Assembly (NCBI RefSeq): GCF_003026495.1
Contig: NZ_PYMA01000006.1
Location: 1 to 64,000 of the forward strand
Reading direction: 5' to 3'
DNA length: 64,000 nt
Source: Photobacterium sanctipauli
GTDB taxonomy: Bacteria > Pseudomonadota > Gammaproteobacteria > Enterobacterales > Vibrionaceae
Part shown: positions 9,261 through 18,794 of the stretch, piece after piece
Numbering within the stretch: the stretch's first letter is position 1
Layout of the letters: each line of letters begins with the position of its first letter
Notes under the pieces: generated by a model
What the model saw: the letters and a program-made list of their open reading frames with translations, nothing else
Databases searched by the model: none
What the model was told of the DNA's origin: nothing
Program-made: the position numbers and the translations under genes

Positions 9261-9318
9261 TCAGCGGGTATCTGGCTATTTTTCAACTTACTTTAGTTGA
9301 AAACCAAATATCCGCTGA
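9261..9318 (-). promoter_or_regulatory. Extended stem-loop in the cvpA-purF spacer
   Basis: The arms 9261-9287 (starting TCAGCGGGTATCTGG) and 9296-9318 (ending ATATCCGCTGA) pair over about 23 positions with two mismatches or wobbles and a small bulge. The inner stem is TTTTCAAC/GTTGAAAA. It lies in the purF leader about 40 bp before the start codon. It could stabilise the 3' end of the cvpA message or act as a partial terminator or leader structure; the T tract after it is weak. The role is inferred. Confidence 0.55.
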
Positions 9319-9426
9319 TAACTGTAAAACTTGCCTTATCTCAGCAACCACTCGGTTGCTTAAGTAGATAGGCATTTATCACTTGGCGCTAGAGTCCATG
9401 GCACAAACCCTGATGTGGTTCGCCTG

Positions 9427-9924
9427 TTAGAACCTATCGCCAGTGAAGAAGCTCGATGTGTCTTTCAGGTAAGTAAAGAACCATTCGATAATGATGCCAA
9501 ACTGTGGGATAAGCTGCGATTGTTTCCACCAATCCGCATCCGAAAACCCAGTAAATGCATCAATAAAGAACAGCACAGCCGCGACAATCAATACGCCGCG
9601 AACCCCACCAAACACAATACCCAAAACCCGGTCTGTTCCAGACAGCCCCGTTTTATGGACAAGCTGCCCTATTACGTAGTTAACGACTGCGCCGACAATC
9701 AGCGTCGCGATAAATAGAGCAGCAATGGCGCTACCATTCCGTAGCATTTCATCCTGAAAATTAGTGAAGTGGGCTGCTAGCTGCGGATAAAAGTTACTCG
9801 CGACAAAAAATGCTGCAAACCAAATCACCAGTGACAATGCTTCTTTTACAAAACCACGGATTAAACTAACCAGTGCAGAGAAGCCTATTACGCCTAAAAT
9901 TACGTAATCAATCCAGATCATCAT
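9427..9924 (-). CDS. cvpA: CvpA family inner-membrane protein
   Basis: The 165-residue protein matches the length and layout of CvpA. It has four hydrophobic helices ([70 protein letters not shown]) with the conserved RGFVKE and DRVLG..FG.RG segments. CvpA was named for colicin V production and is linked to membrane integrity. In E. coli cvpA is the promoter-proximal gene of the PurR-controlled cvpA-purF operon, and the same order with a PurR box upstream is seen here. Two consecutive ATGs begin the frame, with no strong ribosome binding site. Confidence 0.92.
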   Translation of the reverse strand: MMIWIDYVILGVIGFSALVSLIRGFVKEALSLVIWFAAFFVASNFYPQLAAHFTNFQDEMLRNGSAIAALFIATLIVGAVVNYVIGQLVHKTGLSGTDRVLGIVFGGVRGVLIVAAVLFFIDAFTGFSDADWWKQSQLIPQFGIIIEWFFTYLKDTSSFFTGDRF

Positions 9925-9971
9925 TTGTTGTATTCGTCTTGTTGGTGCGTATTCTAACAGAAAAAATGAGA

Positions 9972-9987
9972 ACGCAAACGTTTACCT
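9972..9987. promoter_or_regulatory. PurR operator upstream of cvpA-purF
   Basis: ACGCAAACGTTTACCT at 9972-9987 matches the PurR palindrome ACGCAAACGTTTGCGT in its first 12 positions and the core AAACGTTT exactly. It lies about 50 bp upstream of cvpA and overlaps the end of dedD, the same place as in the E. coli cvpA-purF operon. This supports hypoxanthine/guanine-dependent repression. Confidence 0.8.
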
Positions 9988-10558
9988 AAGGGTTTAGTGG
10001 ATTAAATCTGACCAATCGGCCCTTTAATCCGGTTAATTTTTCCAATTCTTTGAGCTCGGTAGTCAACTTGGATTTTGATACATCAGGGCCAACAACCACC
10101 CGGGCCAAATCCCCAGCTTTTGGCTGCTTCGGAAAAACATGCGCTTGATAGCCTTCGTTGCGCAGCCTCTCAACCAGTTTATGCGCGTTGTCAAAGTTAC
10201 GGAAAACCCCTAGCTGGACCACCCACCCGCTGTCTTGGTTTGTTCCCTTTGGCTCAGTCACAACCGGCAGCTCAACATTAACAGGTTCGTTAGCTACCGC
10301 AGTATCAACGGTGGCATCACCCGCTTCCCCATCGATAACGACAGTCACTGGCTCCGGAGGCAGACCCACCTCGGCAAACTCTGGCTCAGGAATGCGCTCA
10401 TAGTCATCGTCGGCCTCCACTTCTGGTTGCAGTGGAATACTGGCAAACTGCTCCTGATAATGCTGTTTCTTACCATCGAATAGATCAGGAAGAAAAATAA
10501 CGCCGATAGCGACCAAAATAATGGTACCGACTAGGCGACTCTGAAATTTACTTGCCAC
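9986..10558 (-). CDS. dedD: SPOR-domain septal protein DedD
   Basis: The 190-residue protein has a short cytoplasmic start, one membrane helix (LVGTIILVAIGVIFLPDLF, about residues 9-27), an acidic proline-rich linker and a C-terminal SPOR domain (about 109-185) beginning WVVQLGVFRNFDNAHKL. SPOR domains bind denuded glycan strands at the division site; DedD is a non-essential septal protein. The start is a GTG with ribosome binding site GGAGT, 8 bp after the folC stop, so folC and dedD form one unit. The C-terminal end overlaps the PurR box. Confidence 0.92.
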   Translation of the reverse strand: MASKFQSRLVGTIILVAIGVIFLPDLFDGKKQHYQEQFASIPLQPEVEADDDYERIPEPEFAEVGLPPEPVTVVIDGEAGDATVDTAVANEPVNVELPVVTEPKGTNQDSGWVVQLGVFRNFDNAHKLVERLRNEGYQAHVFPKQPKAGDLARVVVGPDVSKSKLTTELKELEKLTGLKGRLVRFNPLNP

Positions 10559-10566
10559 ACTGACTC

Positions 10567-11835
10567 CTATTCACGTGTTGCTAGGTGACTGGAAACTTGT
10601 CCCACAGTGTAAAATGAGCCAAACACAATTACCATATCGTCATCCCCAACCTGTGTCAGGGCTGCGTCATAAGCTTGTTCCGGGGTATCAAACCCGACTG
10701 GGTTGCCCGGTAGTTGAGCGATAATTTCGCTTGCCGTGGCGGCACGCGGGCCAGAAAGCGATGCGGGATACCAAACATCAACAATGTCTGTCATCTCGGC
10801 AATGGTTGCAGCTATGTCTTTATCGTGCAGCATAGCAACAACAGCATGAATACGTACTTTGCCTTCTTGTTGCTTGATGTTGGCCAGCTGCCCTGCAAAG
10901 TACTGCGCGGAATGCGGGTTATGGGCAACATCCATGATCACCAATGGCTGCTCGCAGGCTCGCTCCATACGCCCCGGCAATGAGGCTTTAGAAAGGCCAT
11001 CCGTGATATGCTGGTCAGTAATGTCCAACTCGGCGGTGGCTAACGCCATCAATGCGGTGGCGGCATTAGGGAGTGGTAGCGAAGGTAAAGGCAGGCTATC
11101 AAGATCAAATGCACCGCACTGCCAACGCCAAGTGCTGCCCTGCACTTCATAGTTGAACTGGTAGCCCACCTGATGAAGCTCAGCACCAATATCGTCGGCA
11201 TGGGCCGGTACGGTAGCCGGTGGGTTTGGCTGGCCGCAAATGGCAGGCTTTTGAGCGCGGAAGATACCGGCCTTCTCGTAGCCAATCACATTGATATCAT
11301 CACCCAGCCAATCCACATGGTCGACAGCCAAGCTGGTGATCACCGATACATCATGATCGGCAATGTTGGTGGCATCCAAACGGCCACCGAGACCAACCTC
11401 AAGGATCGCCACATCGACCTGCAGGCTTTTAAACAGCTGCAGCGCCGCCAAAGTGCCGAACTCAAACAGGCTTAAGCTAACATCGCCACGGTATTGCTCA
11501 ACGGCCGCAAAGGCTTCGCTATGAAAGCTGTCGGCAAGCTCTTGGCCATTAATACGCACTCGCTCATTGTAGCGAACCAGGTGCGGTGAACTATAAACAC
11601 CCACCTTGTAACCCGCCTCTAGCAAAATGGCTTCAAGGATTGCACAAGTCGAACCCTTACCATTGGTACCGGCAACGGTGATCACTTTCTTCGCGGGTTT
11701 GGTTAGCGCCGCCTTCTCGGCAACGGCTTGTGCCCGGTCAAGTCCGAGATCTATCGCGCTAGTGTGGAGTTGTTCTAAATAAGATAGCCATGAGGCCAAA
11801 GAGGAGGTTGCTTGTGGTGCTGTCAATCCGGACAT
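10567..11835 (-). CDS. folC: Bifunctional dihydrofolate synthase/folylpolyglutamate synthase
   Basis: FolC adds glutamate to dihydropteroate and further glutamates to folates. The 422-residue protein has the Mur-ligase-type P-loop AGTNGKGST near residue 56, the family motif YSSPHLVRYNER and the segment LEVGLGGRLDATN. The C-terminal Mur ligase domain carries DVAHNPHS. Its place between accD and dedD is the same as in E. coli. A terminator between accD and folC suggests a separate promoter for folC-dedD. Confidence 0.95.
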   Translation of the reverse strand: MSGLTAPQATSSLASWLSYLEQLHTSAIDLGLDRAQAVAEKAALTKPAKKVITVAGTNGKGSTCAILEAILLEAGYKVGVYSSPHLVRYNERVRINGQELADSFHSEAFAAVEQYRGDVSLSLFEFGTLAALQLFKSLQVDVAILEVGLGGRLDATNIADHDVSVITSLAVDHVDWLGDDINVIGYEKAGIFRAQKPAICGQPNPPATVPAHADDIGAELHQVGYQFNYEVQGSTWRWQCGAFDLDSLPLPSLPLPNAATALMALATAELDITDQHITDGLSKASLPGRMERACEQPLVIMDVAHNPHSAQYFAGQLANIKQQEGKVRIHAVVAMLHDKDIAATIAEMTDIVDVWYPASLSGPRAATASEIIAQLPGNPVGFDTPEQAYDAALTQVGDDDMVIVFGSFYTVGQVSSHLATRE

Positions 11836-11931
11836 TCTTCATCGTTTTATAGTAATCGCAATATAACGACTAATTTAACATCTTAGCGAAGAATACCAAA
11901 GCTGCCGATGCAGACATTTGTTATGAAAAGC

Positions 11932-11956
11932 AAAACGGGGCATTAGCCCCGTTTAA
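11932..11956 (-). terminator. Terminator downstream of accD
   Basis: AAACGGGGC (11933-11941) and GCCCCGTTT (11946-11954) form a perfect 9-bp stem with ATTA loop, with Ts following on the minus strand. It lies about 40 bp after the accD stop. Confidence 0.82.
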
Positions 11957-11996
11957 CGATAACCTTTCGGTTAAAAGCAAAATACTGAGTGAATAC

Positions 11997-12923
11997 TTAC
12001 TCTTCGTCTTTCGCTTCTTCAGCATCGGCCTTCTCAGGCTCTGCTGGCTTAACCGCCGGTACGACCATTGGCGATTCAGCATGAGTCAGCTTGGCAATGA
12101 TACCACCAATACGCTGGCGCATTTCGCGACGGTCAACAATCATATCAATCGCACCGTGCTCAAGCAGGAACTCACTACGCTGGAAGCCTTCTGGCAGCTT
12201 CTCGCGTACCGTCTGCTCGATAACACGCTGGCCGGCAAAGCCAATCAATGCCTTTGGCTCACCAATGTTGATGTCACCCAGCATCGCCAAGCTTGCTGAT
12301 ACGCCACCCATTGTTGGGTCTGTTAGTACCGAGATAAATGGTAGGCCTTTATCAGACAAGCGCTCTAGTGCCGCACTGGTTTTTGCCATTTGCATCAGCG
12401 ACATCAGCGCTTCTTGCATACGCGCACCGCCACTGGCGGAGAAACAAACCAATGCACAGTTATTGGCAATGGCTTCGTCAACCGCGCGGACAAACTTGGC
12501 GCCCACAACAGAGCCCATTGAACCGCCCATGAAAGAAAACTCAAAGGCACAAGCGACAATAGGTTGCTCAAGTAGCGTGCCTTTCATTGCCACGAGGGCA
12601 TCTTTCTCACCGCTGTTCTTTTGCGCGGCAGAAATACGATCTTTGTATTTCTTCGAGTCACGGAACTTCAGCTTATCTTTCGGCTCCATGTCTTCTGCGA
12701 TTTCAACTTGACCTTCAGCGTCAAGGAACGTTTCTAGGCGACGACGCGCCTTCATACGCATGTGGTGGTCACACTTAGGGCAGACTTCTAAGTTACGTTC
12801 TAGATCTGCGTGATAAAGCACTTGTTCGCATGAAGTACACTTGGTCCATACCCCTTCAGGAATAGACGCTTTGCGAGAAGAAACAATATTGCTTTTTGTA
12901 AGGATCTTTTCCAGCCAGCTCAT
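11997..12923 (-). CDS. accD: Acetyl-CoA carboxylase carboxyltransferase subunit beta
   Basis: AccD with AccA transfers the carboxyl group from biotin to acetyl-CoA, giving malonyl-CoA for fatty acid synthesis. The 308-residue protein has the N-terminal four-cysteine zinc ribbon (CTSC at about 28-31 and CPKC at about 48-51), which is also the RNA-binding part in E. coli. The carboxyltransferase core includes [11 protein letters not shown] and the oxyanion region [17 protein letters not shown] lysine/glutamate-rich tail ends the protein. It follows truA after 145 bp. Confidence 0.97.
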   Translation of the reverse strand: MSWLEKILTKSNIVSSRKASIPEGVWTKCTSCEQVLYHADLERNLEVCPKCDHHMRMKARRRLETFLDAEGQVEIAEDMEPKDKLKFRDSKKYKDRISAAQKNSGEKDALVAMKGTLLEQPIVACAFEFSFMGGSMGSVVGAKFVRAVDEAIANNCALVCFSASGGARMQEALMSLMQMAKTSAALERLSDKGLPFISVLTDPTMGGVSASLAMLGDINIGEPKALIGFAGQRVIEQTVREKLPEGFQRSEFLLEHGAIDMIVDRREMRQRIGGIIAKLTHAESPMVVPAVKPAEPEKADAEEAKDEE

Positions 12924-13068
12924 GAATGACCTTTCATCTTCTTATTTCCCTGCCAGCCCACGCTCTATCGCAAACGTATCTGGCAGAGAATTACAAATTC
13001 GTTAATTTACCGAGGTGGAATTAAAGCACAAAGTTGTCAGTCTGTAGATAAAAAACTGGTATTACAAG

Positions 13069-13854
13069 TTAGTCCGGCAGAAATAGAGGCCCGATCGGCG
13101 CTCTTGGCAACGCATATTCTTCCGGGTAATCAACATCGACCAGGTACAAGCCTTCCGCTTTCGCAGTCGCGCCTGCCAAGGTGCGATCTTTTTGTGCTAA
13201 CAACCATTGGATCCACTCAGGCTTCTCTTCACCGCGCCCAACTTTGATCAGGCTGCCAGTGATGTTTCTCACCATATGGTGAACGAATGCATTGGCCTTG
13301 ATATCAATGATCACAAAGTTACCTTGCCGCGAAACATTCAAGTGCATTAGGTTACGCCATGGGCTACGAGATTGACAATACACAGCACGGAAGGATGTGA
13401 AGTCATTCTCACCCAATAAGTACTGCCCCGCCTCATGCATGGCTTTTTCATCTAGCTCGCCGTGATAATGGCTCACGCCAGTATTAAGGATCGCAGGGCG
13501 CAGGGCATGATTATAAATCACGTAGCGGTAACGGCGGGCTGTGGCGGTAAAGCGAGCATGAAACTCTTCGTCCACTTCTTTCGCCCAGCGAACGGCAATA
13601 TCTTTAGGCAAGTGGGCATTCACCCCCATCGACCATGCGACCATCTTGCGCTCGACATTCACATCGAAATGCACAACTTGCCCCGTGCCGTGCACGCCTG
13701 CGTCAGTTCGACCAGCACACTGGACTTCAATCGGCTGATTGGCAATTTTAGTCAGGGCCTTTTCCAAGCGCTCCTGAACACTGTCTACATCTCGCTGACG
13801 TTGCCAACCATAGTATTTCGCGCCGTCGTACTCGATACCTAAAGCTATTCGCAT
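13069..13854 (-). CDS. truA: tRNA pseudouridine(38-40) synthase
   Basis: TruA converts uridines 38, 39 and 40 in the anticodon arm of many tRNAs to pseudouridine. The 261-residue length is normal. The catalytic Asp51 lies in the signature [14 protein letters not shown], and the later motifs RRYRYVIYN and HHMVRNITG are present. It is located between fimV and accD, as in related Vibrionaceae. Confidence 0.96.
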   Translation of the reverse strand: MRIALGIEYDGAKYYGWQRQRDVDSVQERLEKALTKIANQPIEVQCAGRTDAGVHGTGQVVHFDVNVERKMVAWSMGVNAHLPKDIAVRWAKEVDEEFHARFTATARRYRYVIYNHALRPAILNTGVSHYHGELDEKAMHEAGQYLLGENDFTSFRAVYCQSRSPWRNLMHLNVSRQGNFVIIDIKANAFVHHMVRNITGSLIKVGRGEEKPEWIQWLLAQKDRTLAGATAKAEGLYLVDVDYPEEYALPRAPIGPLFLPD

Positions 13855-13880
13855 AATTTACTTCGTTCTTACCTGTGCCA

Positions 13881-13927
13881 ATACCAACCGGATGAAAACT
13901 CGATGAGTCGTTAATCCCGGTTGGTAT
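13881..13927. repeat. Inverted repeat with ATACCAACCGG arms
   Basis: ATACCAACCGG at 13881-13891 and CCGGTTGGTAT at 13917-13927 form a perfect 11-bp inverted repeat around a 25-bp loop in the truA-fimV spacer. The arms resemble the short AATACCAATCCGG-type palindromes I know as dispersed intergenic repeats in marine gammaproteobacteria; a genome-wide count was not possible. Confidence 0.5.
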
Positions 13928-14035
13928 GAGTAACCTAAAACTAATTGTTGCAAAGAGGGATCTTTGCAAGTTCAAAAACACTACATGTGAATTAGCCCAG
14001 TAGTATATACCTAGCAGGCTTAATCCCCTAGAAAA

Positions 14036-14067
14036 TGAAAACGCCTTCACTGCTGAAGGCATTTTCA
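14036..14067 (-). terminator. Terminator downstream of fimV
   Basis: TGAAAACGCCTTCA (14036-14049) and TGAAGGCATTTTCA (14054-14067) pair with one mismatch around a 4-nt loop, followed by ATTTTC on the minus strand. It lies about 50 bp past the fimV stop. Confidence 0.72.
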
Positions 14068-14119
14068 TAAAAGTGTCAACCCATATCAGGACGGGTCAAA
14101 GATACAAAAAGATAGGCGA

Positions 14120-17100
14120 CTAGCCTAGCAGCTTCGCCAACAAGGTTTTCGCTTCCTGCTGGCTACTACCATCCCCTCGGCTTGCCACTTCCTCAAGCAG
14201 CCCCATCGCCCCCTCTTGATCGTTCATCTCAAGGTACGCCTTGGCCAAATCAAGCTTGCTGGCATATTCACCTTGGCTATCGACATCATAGCTATCGATA
14301 CCCGAGAGTACATCCGGGAACTCATCCAAACCGACTTCGAGGTTAAGCGGCGCTTCGTCAAGCTCTTCATTCTGCTCTGGCGCATCAAGATCTTTCATCA
14401 GCTCATCAATGCTAATGTAGGACTCTGAGCCGGTAGCCGTGTCTTGCAACTCTTCAGGACTAACGCTGGTGACCTGCAGTGCATCCTCTGCAACCAACTC
14501 GCTACCCGCTTCGTTAACGGTATCGAACTCATCGTCCATTACGAACGGGTCGGCAGACTCGGTCAGCAATGAATCGGTATCAAATGCATCGATTTCATCA
14601 TCTTGCATTTGCGGTTGGTCAGCCCAGTCTTCCACTGCCAGTTCAGGTTCAGGGTTGCTCGCCGCCCAAATTGCCGAATCTTCTTCTGACATTTCATCAC
14701 CGAAGTCGGCTGAAGCATCAGTATTCTGCTCAGGCATTGCCAGTAGCTGCTCTCGCTCATCATCGCTTGTGATCGACTCGTGCGGGGCAAACGCCGTTTC
14801 CTGTGGCTCATGTACCGCTTGCACAGCCTCATCTTGTTGCGGTTCGTTGAGCAGTGCGTCCATATCAAGGCCAGCCGTGTCCACCAGCTCCTGATCAAAC
14901 GCATCCATTCCTTGATGGATATCTTGACGAATACCTTGAGGCTGAGTGGCTACTTCCTCGGGTTGTACCGCAGCCTCTTGAGGCTGTACGGCAAGGTCTT
15001 GAGATTGAGTAACTGGCTGCGCCTGCTGCTCCTGGGGTTTTAAACCTTGCTCGGCTTCATATTGCTCCAGCTCGTACTGCTCATCGAATGACGCTTGCAG
15101 CGCATCATCTTCACCAAACTCTGGCAGCATTGCAGGGTCAAGCGCTTCAAACGCAATGTCCTGCTCACCGTGGATAGAATAGTTGCCATCGATACCTTGC
15201 TCGACTGACTCGTCCTGAGCAACCTGTGGTTGAATATCTTCAGGTGCAGGAGCAGATGATGGCTCTTGCGCAGAAAACCCTTGTAACAGCGCATCACGCT
15301 CAGCTTGCTGAGGCTCTGCCGCTTCAGCTGCCTGCTGCAATTGCTTCACAATGTTATCAAGTACAGCCTGCTCTTCATCTGCGCTCAGCTCAGGCGCAGC
15401 CATTTCCTCCTCAAGCTCTTGCGCTTCAGGATCATGCAGGGCGGCTTCCTCATCGAATTCAGGCAACTCATCCAGGTTGATTGGCTCGGCTTGAGGTGGT
15501 TCAGGCTGGGTTTCGTGAAGGCTATCTTCTTGTTGGAACAAGTTATCCAACATTTCAGCTTCTGCCAACGCAGTTTCTTCATCGAAAACCGGGAAGTCAT
15601 CGCCCGACAAAATCGCATCGATATCAGGCTCGATTTCTTCCAGAATATCGTCATGCGCGACCGTTTGTGGCTCTGGCGACTCTTGCGGTACTGATGACTG
15701 TTGCGGCTCTAAAACATCTTGGTGGGCGACAGCCGTTTCTTGAGCGGCGGCCTGTTGTTCACCAGCTTCAATTTCAAATCCAACGTTGTCGCTGCTCTCA
15801 AGATCAGTATCTTCAAAATCAGTGCCCTCAAAATCGATGCTCTCCAGCAGCTGATCGACCGTTTTACCAATCGTTTCAATATCATCTTCATCAGATGACT
15901 GGAGTGACTCGGCAGATAAAATGTCTTCAACATCCGCCACCAGCGTATCGATTGTTTCGTCCGGTGCACCATTCAAGCTTTCAGCAGGAGCCTCATCTAG
16001 CTCACCTAACGTGGCATCGACATCATCAGCGGCCGCCTCTGATCCAGTCACTGACTCGGCTTCAGGCTCCGAACCGGTATTTTCCGCCAGCGCTTCTTGG
16101 AAAATGTCATCAAATGCCGCACTTTCAGGGAAGTCAGCATCTTCTTGTTGTTGCGCAGCTTGCTGAGGCTTTTGCTCAACTTCAAGCGGCTGTTCAAACT
16201 CAGGATCGAATTCAGAGTCAAGCCCCGGCTCTTGCATAGCCTCTTGGACTATCTCTTGCGTAGCCTCTTGCGCTTTATCCGGCGTAGCCGCTGGTTCTGG
16301 CATTGCCGCTTCGGCAGCTGGCTCAACCTCACCACTGTGCTGCGCCAAGATATCATCCAGCAAATCAGTGCTGGTTGGCTCAATATCAATGTTATCGATA
16401 TCGACTACCGGCTCAAGATCATCAGCCAGTAATGCTTCATCGACGTTTTTTTCTTCGTCGTCGAGATCCGAGACTAACTCATCCAGCAAGGCGGTGCTGT
16501 TTTCATCGACAACAACATCGGTACTCAGGGTGTCGGCCTCTGCCTCTTCTGCCAGCAGCTCATCGAGCAGTGCGGTGCTGTTTTCCTCAAGCTCGATGTC
16601 ACTGCTTAAGCTGTCGTCGTCGCCTTCGATCATCTCATCAAGCAGCGAGGTGTTATTGGCATCGAAAATCGACTCAATATCATCTTGAGTCATGTCCGGG
16701 CTTTCAACGGCCGCTTGGCTCTCAGCGTTTGCCGGTAGTTCAGGCTCGACCTGTTCGTCCGCTTGCGCTTGTACAGGCTCTGGTGAGTTAGACTCACTCG
16801 CTAGCAGCGCATCGATATCGTCGAGATCAACATTGTCTAAGTCAGACGTATCTAGCAGTTCAGCTTCAGAAGCCGCAAACATATCGGCATCAGCTAGCGC
16901 TTGATCGACGGCTTCATCCTGTGCTTCTGAAACCGCCACACTATCAAACAAGGAATCTAGCTCGTCTTGGCCAATCAGTTGCTCAGGATCAACATCGGGA
17001 GTCGCTGCGGGCTCGTCGCTACTTTCTGCACGTTTTTCTTCTTGCTCCACTTCTGAGAGCAGATCATCAAGCAGCGATTGGTCAAGCAAACCATCTTCAA

Positions 17101-18532
17101 TGCCTTGCTCATCCAGCGAGCTATCCAACGAGAAGTCGTCCTCGCCATCGGACAGATCGAAACTATCTTCGTCGTCATCATCACTTTGCAGCGATTGCTC
17201 CCACATCGCCGCAAGGGCTTCGTCTGAGCTCGGCTCAGATTTTTGATCCATTTCATCCAGCGCGCGCTCCATATCTTGAAGCCCAATCGCCTGATCATCA
17301 CCCTTCACCGAGATGCTGCTTGGGCCTAAGCCACTATCGATCTCAAACTCATCATTGCCATTGCCGCCCAAGCCTTCGTCGTTAGAGAACAAGCTTGATT
17401 CCGGGTCATCAAACAAGGAGTCGTTGTCTGTCGCAAACAGATCATCAATATCGTTATCATCGCTCAATGCCAACTCTGGCATTGGCTCATCGTCAACCGC
17501 TGCCGGCGGTGGTGCCACCATCGCCGGATCGCTTGCTTGCTCAGGCGCATCCAGGGACTTAACGTCACTCTCTTCTTCTTTTCTGCGACCCAGCAAGAAG
17601 TAGGCAACTAGGCCAGCAATCAAGGCCCCAGGAATTAACGCCATGGCGGCAACAGCCCACGGGTTATCAATCAAGCGATCAAAAGCAGATGGCTGAGGCG
17701 CTTCAACCGCTACCGCTTGGGCACGTTGTTGTTCAATGAAACCCTTAATTTGCTCACGCAGCACTTCATCATCGCTGATTTGATCTTTCAGCGCGGCAAC
17801 TTCATGCTGCATTTCAGCCAAGCGAACACGCAGTAAGTGGTTACTTTCTAGCAGCTTGGTGATCTGCTCATCCGATGCATCCAACTGGTTTTGTAGCGCA
17901 ACGGGCTTGGCAGGGATCAACGTCGGTTTTTCAGGTTGGGCGTCTGTGCTATTCGCGGCCACTTTTGGCTCGGATACCACTTCTTCTTTCGGTGGTTCCG
18001 GCTGAGGGATCGGCTCAGCCACCACTTTAGGCTCTGGCTTAGGCGCCGGCGCTGCTTTTGGTGCAGGTTTTGGCGCTGGCGTTGCTGCGGCTCTGCGGGT
18101 CGCTGAACGGCCTTGATCCGCTTCTAGCTGACGTTTAACCGCGTCGGTATCTTCACGGCGAACTTGAGCAAGTGATGGCATGGTCAACACACTGCCTGGC
18201 ACTAGCCCATGGATATTGTTGTTTTCGAATGCCTGCGGGTTGGCACGGTAAATCGCACCAATAACCTGATACACCGACACTTGGCTCGATGGACGGTTAC
18301 GCGAGGCAATAGACCATAACGTTTCGTTATTGGTGGTTGGGCCGTAGCGGCTAGCTGATGCATTGGTTTGGGCAGCGGGTGCAGCCAATGCCGCCGTACT
18401 GGCTGCATTGGCTTGCTCTTCAGCTGACGGGCCGATAATACGTATCGTATTTGCCTGAGCCGGTATTTGAATAGCTGATGTGAGAAGTACCGGTAAAATA
18501 AGGCGTTTAATCATTGTCGAAAACTCAGACAC
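14120..18532 (-). CDS. fimV: HubP/FimV-type polar landmark protein
   Basis: This very large protein of 1470 residues has the HubP/FimV layout. A signal-like hydrophobic start (MIKRLILPVLLTS from residue 7) is followed by a LysM peptidoglycan-binding region at about 63-120 and a Pro/Ala/Lys-rich linker at 145-210. A predicted coiled coil spans 212-272 and one membrane helix about 292-314. Then comes an extremely acidic cytoplasmic region of more than 1000 residues with imperfect STALLDEL repeats, and a C-terminal FimV/TPR motif (LDLAKAYLEMNDQEGA). In Vibrio cholerae HubP organises the cell poles, recruiting ParA1, FlhG and chemotaxis proteins; in Pseudomonas FimV supports type IV pilus function. 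The frame opens with GTG at 18532; the ATG at 18514 is an alternative start that would give a cleaner signal peptide. Confidence 0.92.
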   Translation of the reverse strand: MSEFSTMIKRLILPVLLTSAIQIPAQANTIRIIGPSAEEQANAASTAALAAPAAQTNASASRYGPTTNNETLWSIASRNRPSSQVSVYQVIGAIYRANPQAFENNNIHGLVPGSVLTMPSLAQVRREDTDAVKRQLEADQGRSATRRAAATPAPKPAPKAAPAPKPEPKVVAEPIPQPEPPKEEVVSEPKVAANSTDAQPEKPTLIPAKPVALQNQLDASDEQITKLLESNHLLRVRLAEMQHEVAALKDQISDDEVLREQIKGFIEQQRAQAVAVEAPQPSAFDRLIDNPWAVAAMALIPGALIAGLVAYFLLGRRKEEESDVKSLDAPEQASDPAMVAPPPAAVDDEPMPELALSDDNDIDDLFATDNDSLFDDPESSLFSNDEGLGGNGNDEFEIDSGLGPSSISVKGDDQAIGLQDMERALDEMDQKSEPSSDEALAAMWEQSLQSDDDDEDSFDLSDGEDDFSLDSSLDEQGIEDGLLDQSLLDDLLSEVEQEEKRAESSDEPAATPDVDPEQLIGQDELDSLFDSVAVSEAQDEAVDQALADADMFAASEAELLDTSDLDNVDLDDIDALLASESNSPEPVQAQADEQVEPELPANAESQAAVESPDMTQDDIESIFDANNTSLLDEMIEGDDDSLSSDIELEENSTALLDELLAEEAEADTLSTDVVVDENSTALLDELVSDLDDEEKNVDEALLADDLEPVVDIDNIDIEPTSTDLLDDILAQHSGEVEPAAEAAMPEPAATPDKAQEATQEIVQEAMQEPGLDSEFDPEFEQPLEVEQKPQQAAQQQEDADFPESAAFDDIFQEALAENTGSEPEAESVTGSEAAADDVDATLGELDEAPAESLNGAPDETIDTLVADVEDILSAESLQSSDEDDIETIGKTVDQLLESIDFEGTDFEDTDLESSDNVGFEIEAGEQQAAAQETAVAHQDVLEPQQSSVPQESPEPQTVAHDDILEEIEPDIDAILSGDDFPVFDEETALAEAEMLDNLFQQEDSLHETQPEPPQAEPINLDELPEFDEEAALHDPEAQELEEEMAAPELSADEEQAVLDNIVKQLQQAAEAAEPQQAERDALLQGFSAQEPSSAPAPEDIQPQVAQDESVEQGIDGNYSIHGEQDIAFEALDPAMLPEFGEDDALQASFDEQYELEQYEAEQGLKPQEQQAQPVTQSQDLAVQPQEAAVQPEEVATQPQGIRQDIHQGMDAFDQELVDTAGLDMDALLNEPQQDEAVQAVHEPQETAFAPHESITSDDEREQLLAMPEQNTDASADFGDEMSEEDSAIWAASNPEPELAVEDWADQPQMQDDEIDAFDTDSLLTESADPFVMDDEFDTVNEAGSELVAEDALQVTSVSPEELQDTATGSESYISIDELMKDLDAPEQNEELDEAPLNLEVGLDEFPDVLSGIDSYDVDSQGEYASKLDLAKAYLEMNDQEGAMGLLEEVASRGDGSSQQEAKTLLAKLLG
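16345..16670 (-). repeat. Imperfect repeats inside the fimV acidic region
   Basis: Related segments encoding (N)STALLDEL or similar recur at about 16355, 16480, 16560 and 16635, spaced roughly 75-125 bp. They encode acidic blocks such as NSTALLDELL and NTSLLDEMI. HubP proteins are known for such acidic repeats, which vary in number between strains. Confidence 0.6.
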
Positions 18533-18734
18533 TGCCCGCGATCCTCTTTGGCAGGAAGAAAAAATGGTTCATACGAGGTATCCCCCCGATTTTGTATGCA
18601 TGATACAAGAATAATGGTTATCGGCATACTGACAATAAACTTGAAGGCGAGTTTGTGAGGAGTGTTCAGGAATCGTGGCGATAGCACGTTCTGGTGGCCT
18701 GCCTAAATACCAAGTATAAATAACAAGCACATAC

Positions 18735-18763
18735 AAAAAACGAGAGCGCGAGGCTCTCGTTTT
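18735..18763 (-). terminator. Terminator downstream of asd
   Basis: CGAGAGC (18741-18747) and GCTCTCG (18753-18759) with flanking A and T runs extend the stem to about 11 bp. Six Ts follow on the minus strand, 30 bp after the asd stop. Confidence 0.87.
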
Positions 18764-18794
18764 GCATGCTAGGTCGGTTTACAAACACAACCGA

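Noticed and set aside
15481-16239. 252-codon plus-strand frame opposite fimV, plus several Ser- or Leu-rich neighbours
   Set aside because: They arise from the biased acidic codons of fimV read backwards; composition is repetitive and no start signal is present.
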